Assembly: GCF_013377995.1 (NCBI RefSeq)
Contig: NZ_CP055305.1
Span: 868,001 to 932,000, forward strand
DNA from: Mannheimia pernigra
Lineage (GTDB): Bacteria > Pseudomonadota > Gammaproteobacteria > Enterobacterales > Pasteurellaceae
Reading direction: 5' to 3'
Length of the DNA: 64,000 bases
In this document: in pieces, positions 58,945 to 64,000 of the stretch
How positions within the stretch are numbered: position 1 is the first letter of the stretch
Layout: the number at the start of each line of letters is the position of its first letter
The notes under the pieces: model-generated
What the model was told of the DNA's origin: nothing
Databases searched by the model: none
What the model saw: the letters and a program-made list of their open reading frames with translations, nothing else
Made by a program: the position numbers and the translations under genes

Positions 58945-60348
58945 ATGCTTACCTACACTTTTAACACACAAGAAGGCACAGCTCTCTATGAGCAACTTTA
59001 CCGTTTTCTAAAAAACGACATTGAAAGCAACATACTTATAGCAGGGGATAAACTGCCATCTAAACGTGTTTTTGCAAAGCATTTAGGCATTTCAGTAATG
59101 ACAGTAGAAACCTCTTATCAGCAGTTAGTAGCAGAAGGTTATGTGAATGCTCAGCCTAAAAAAGGCTTTTTTGTAAATGCCTTAAATTTACCAAAGAAAA
59201 AGGAAGACATATCAGTTCAGCTACAAAAAATCAGTTCAGAACAGTATGAGAAAAATAAAAAATGGCAGGCAGATTTAACTAATCGACAGACTTTAGCAGA
59301 AAATTTTCCGTTTTCGGTTTGGACAAAATTAGTACGCGAAGTGCTGAAAACACACCAAAGTGAGCTAATGGAGCGTGCTGAGAGTGGGGGCGTATGGGCA
59401 TTAAAATGTGCGATAACCAATCATCTGCGAGCTTTTAGAGGAATGATCGTTAATCCAGTACAGATTATTATTGGAGCGGGTACGGAGTCTCTTTACGGTT
59501 TGCTCATTCAGCTTCTAGGCTTAGATAAACATTATGCACTAACTGAGCCCAGTTATGATAAATTACGTAGAATTTATCACAGCTATCGCTTATCAACAGA
59601 CACGGTGTCAATGCCGTTTTCAATTGATGAGTTAAATTCAAAGAATGTGGACGTGATACATACCTCGCCATCACACCATTTTCCGACAGGACACGTAATG
59701 CCGATTGCCAAACGTTATGAGTTGTTAGCTTGGGCTGCACAAAAAGCTGAAAGATATATTGTAGAAGACGACTACGACAGCGAATTTCGTTTTGTAGGAC
59801 AACCAATTCCTGCATTGAAATCTATTGATATGCTCGGGCGAGTTATCTATATGAATACTTTTTCTAAAACGCTCTCTTCAACTGTACGAATTGCCTATAT
59901 GGTTTTGCCACCAGAATTACTGAATCGTTTTCAGCAGGAATTAGGGTTTTATGCTTCTACCGTTTCCAATTTTGAGCAATATATTTTGGCAGAATTTATT
60001 CAACAAGGCTATTTTGAAAAGCATATCAATCGAATGCGAGCGTATTATCAAAAAAAGAGGGATAAATTACTAAAAGCTTTCAAGCAAGGCAATTTAGCAG
60101 AAAAGATTGCAATAAAAGAAGAACATTCAGGCTTGCATTTCATTGTACAGCTAAATACAACATTAACAGAAAGGCAAATTTTGCAGGCAGCAGAAGAACA
60201 AGGTATAAAATTTGTCGCATTGTCTGCTTATTATCAAGATAAATCTCAAATTCAGCAAAATGCTTTTATAATTGGGTACTCTAACTTAAAAGATGATCAG
60301 ATTAATTATGTAGCGGAGAGCCTGAAAAAAATTTTGGACAACGAATAA
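58945..60348 (+). CDS. pdxR: PdxR, MocR-family regulator of pdxST
   Basis: I chose the ATG at 58945 (467 residues, MLTYTFNTQEGTALYEQLY); an upstream ATG adds eight residues that look non-native. The N-terminal GntR winged helix covers about 10-75 (AGDKLPSKRVFAKHLGISVM, QLVAEGYVNAQPKKGFFV). A fold-type I aminotransferase-like domain follows, with YIVEDDYDSEF and the PLP-lysine site NTFSKTLSSTVRIAY. PdxR activates pdxST when PLP is scarce and represses itself. The divergent placement supports the call. Confidence 0.9.
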   Translation: MLTYTFNTQEGTALYEQLYRFLKNDIESNILIAGDKLPSKRVFAKHLGISVMTVETSYQQLVAEGYVNAQPKKGFFVNALNLPKKKEDISVQLQKISSEQYEKNKKWQADLTNRQTLAENFPFSVWTKLVREVLKTHQSELMERAESGGVWALKCAITNHLRAFRGMIVNPVQIIIGAGTESLYGLLIQLLGLDKHYALTEPSYDKLRRIYHSYRLSTDTVSMPFSIDELNSKNVDVIHTSPSHHFPTGHVMPIAKRYELLAWAAQKAERYIVEDDYDSEFRFVGQPIPALKSIDMLGRVIYMNTFSKTLSSTVRIAYMVLPPELLNRFQQELGFYASTVSNFEQYILAEFIQQGYFEKHINRMRAYYQKKRDKLLKAFKQGNLAEKIAIKEEHSGLHFIVQLNTTLTERQILQAAEEQGIKFVALSAYYQDKSQIQQNAFIIGYSNLKDDQINYVAESLKKILDNE

Positions 60349-60445
60349 CAAGCATCAAAACTGCTTTAATTTTTAGCAAATTGGCTTAAAAACACGCAGG
60401 CGGTAATTATTTTAGTGATTTTTGCAAAAAATTACCAAATTCTCC

Positions 60446-60474
60446 TTGCAAGGTATTTTGTTTTGCGTTATAAT
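60446..60474 (+). promoter_or_regulatory. rRNA operon promoter
   Basis: TTGCAA (60446) and a perfect TATAAT (60469) are separated by 17 bp and followed by a GC-rich discriminator (GCACGGC), a feature of stringently controlled rRNA promoters. The stretch 60349-60445 before it holds no gene; its A/T-rich part may act as an UP element. Confidence 0.85.
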
Positions 60475-60539
60475 GCACGGCACACAACGACGCGCTGTTG
60501 TGAATGATTAGATGTTGATTACGGTGCGTCGTTTTGTTT

Positions 60540-60580
60540 TGTTCTTTAACAAATTATCAGACAATCTGTGTGGGCACTTG
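60540..60580 (+). promoter_or_regulatory. rRNA leader: boxA antitermination site and 5' half of the 16S processing stem
   Basis: TGTTCTTTAACA (60540-60551) matches boxA. The adjacent 60556-60580 segment pairs with 62323-62347 after the 16S gene over about 25 positions with only G-U or single mismatches; this is the RNase III stem that releases pre-16S. Confidence 0.85.
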
Positions 60581-60730
60581 TTGATAGGCTTGATTTAAAA
60601 ATATTTTAAAACTTGAAGTCTTAATAGGTGCTTATAACTAGAAATTCATTATGTTTGATTTCTTGACTTAAGTTAAGTTTAGAAGTTGAAGTGAACTTTA
60701 GCTAAGCAGTTTATTGAGCGATTGAACTTT

Positions 60731-62271
<1,541 letters not shown>

Positions 62272-62470
62272 CCAAAAAAATCAAGTGCGAGGCTAGGCGA
62301 GAGTTTAGCGTCGCGACGACAGCAAGTGTTCACACAGATTGTTTGATAGAGTAGACAGGACAGAGATGAATGAAAGTTAGGCATTCAAGCGGTTAAAATA
62401 TTGCAGAAATTTGCAAAATCGCTAAAATACCTAACGCTCAACTGGCAAAAGGAAAGCATCTTTAAATGAT

Positions 62471-62546
62471 GTCCCCATCGTCTAGAGGCCTAGGACATCG
62501 CCCTTTCACGGCGGTAACCGGGGTTCGAATCCCCGTGGGGACGCCA
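62471..62546 (+). tRNA. tRNA-Glu (anticodon TTC) in the 16S-23S spacer
   Basis: The 76-nt gene starts GTCCCCATCGTCTAGAGGCC, has anticodon loop CTTTCAC, T loop GGTTCGAATCC and encoded CCA. A single tRNA-Glu in the spacer is one of the common rRNA operon types of gamma-proteobacteria. Confidence 0.97.
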
Positions 62547-62572
62547 TTTAAAGATGATTTTTATTGTCTTAA

Positions 62573-62584
62573 TGTTCTTTAAAA
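62573..62584 (+). promoter_or_regulatory. Spacer boxA before 23S rRNA
   Basis: TGTTCTTTAAAA, a near copy of the leader boxA, lies 26 nt after tRNA-Glu, as in other rRNA operons, and would renew antitermination before the 23S gene. Confidence 0.7.
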
Positions 62585-62767
62585 ATTTAGAAACAAGCTG
62601 AAAAACTGAGAGATTTTCGAAAGAAAGTCTGAGTATGTAATAAAATCTTAGCTGAACAAAAGCAGCTAAGTGTTTAGTTTAAAACAGACTTTAAATGTGT
62701 TGTTATGTTGTTTTTTCTTTCCTTTGATTGAATTGAAATACAAAAACAAAAACATTTGAGGTTGTAT

Positions 62768-64000
<1,233 letters not shown>

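Overview
The window looks like chromosome from a Pasteurellaceae bacterium of the Actinobacillus/Mannheimia/Bibersteinia branch. More than 25 copies of the 9-mer ACAAGCGGT or its complement ACCGCTTGT are scattered through genes and gaps. This is the core of the Apl-type DNA uptake signal, distinct from the Haemophilus-type AAGTGCGGT. Protein content, AT-rich composition and gene order (a complete dcw cluster followed by recN, rbsDACBKR, nagBA, divergent pdxST/pdxR) agree. Species was not determined.

Left end (1-3327, minus strand) is the accessory part. Going with transcription it holds an Mrr-type restriction endonuclease, a 56-residue protein, a zeta-toxin-like kinase, a fic gene broken by an internal deletion plus frameshift, a second 56-residue paralogue, an 18-codon scrap of a second zeta-toxin gene, and the first 224 codons of a protein with two OB-like repeats and a PD-(D/E)XK-like nuclease motif that runs off the window. 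It reads as a toxin/defence island shaped by tandem duplication and decay.

3330-16700 is mostly housekeeping: elaA-like acetyltransferase and holC, the BON-LysM protein kbp, a repetitive Lys/Ala/Glu-rich lipoprotein, rne, a Tat-signal isochorismatase-family hydrolase divergent from an AraC regulator, ubiD, znuA, yjdM, rnr and a small membrane protein.

16828-35178 is the division and cell-wall cluster: a triple-repeat MraZ operator, then mraZ-rsmH-ftsL-ftsI-murE-murF-mraY-murD-ftsW-murG-murC-ddlB-ftsQ-ftsA-ftsZ-lpxC, all on the plus strand. It supplies the cytoplasmic and lipid-linked steps of peptidoglycan synthesis, the septal transpeptidase and flippase/polymerase, and the Z-ring. FtsI is about 80 residues longer than expected because of an internal repeat. 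SOS-controlled recN follows.

37200-40700 carries tRNA-Ala(GGC), gltX, four identical tRNA-Val(TAC) genes and a decayed IS256-like element with preserved terminal repeats. 40772-60348 holds rph/yicC, ygfZ, yfhL, the ribose operon with an RbsR operator and candidate CRP site, narP, rlmL, trmL, CRP-linked nagBA, a DUF2322 gene, tal, pdxT/pdxS and pdxR. The window ends in an rRNA operon (promoter, boxA, 16S, tRNA-Glu(TTC), partial 23S).

All calls come from reading the sequence; no database search was run. The least ordinary items are the left-end toxin/nuclease island, the enlarged FtsI, and the paired inverted uptake sequences that appear to serve as hairpins between genes.
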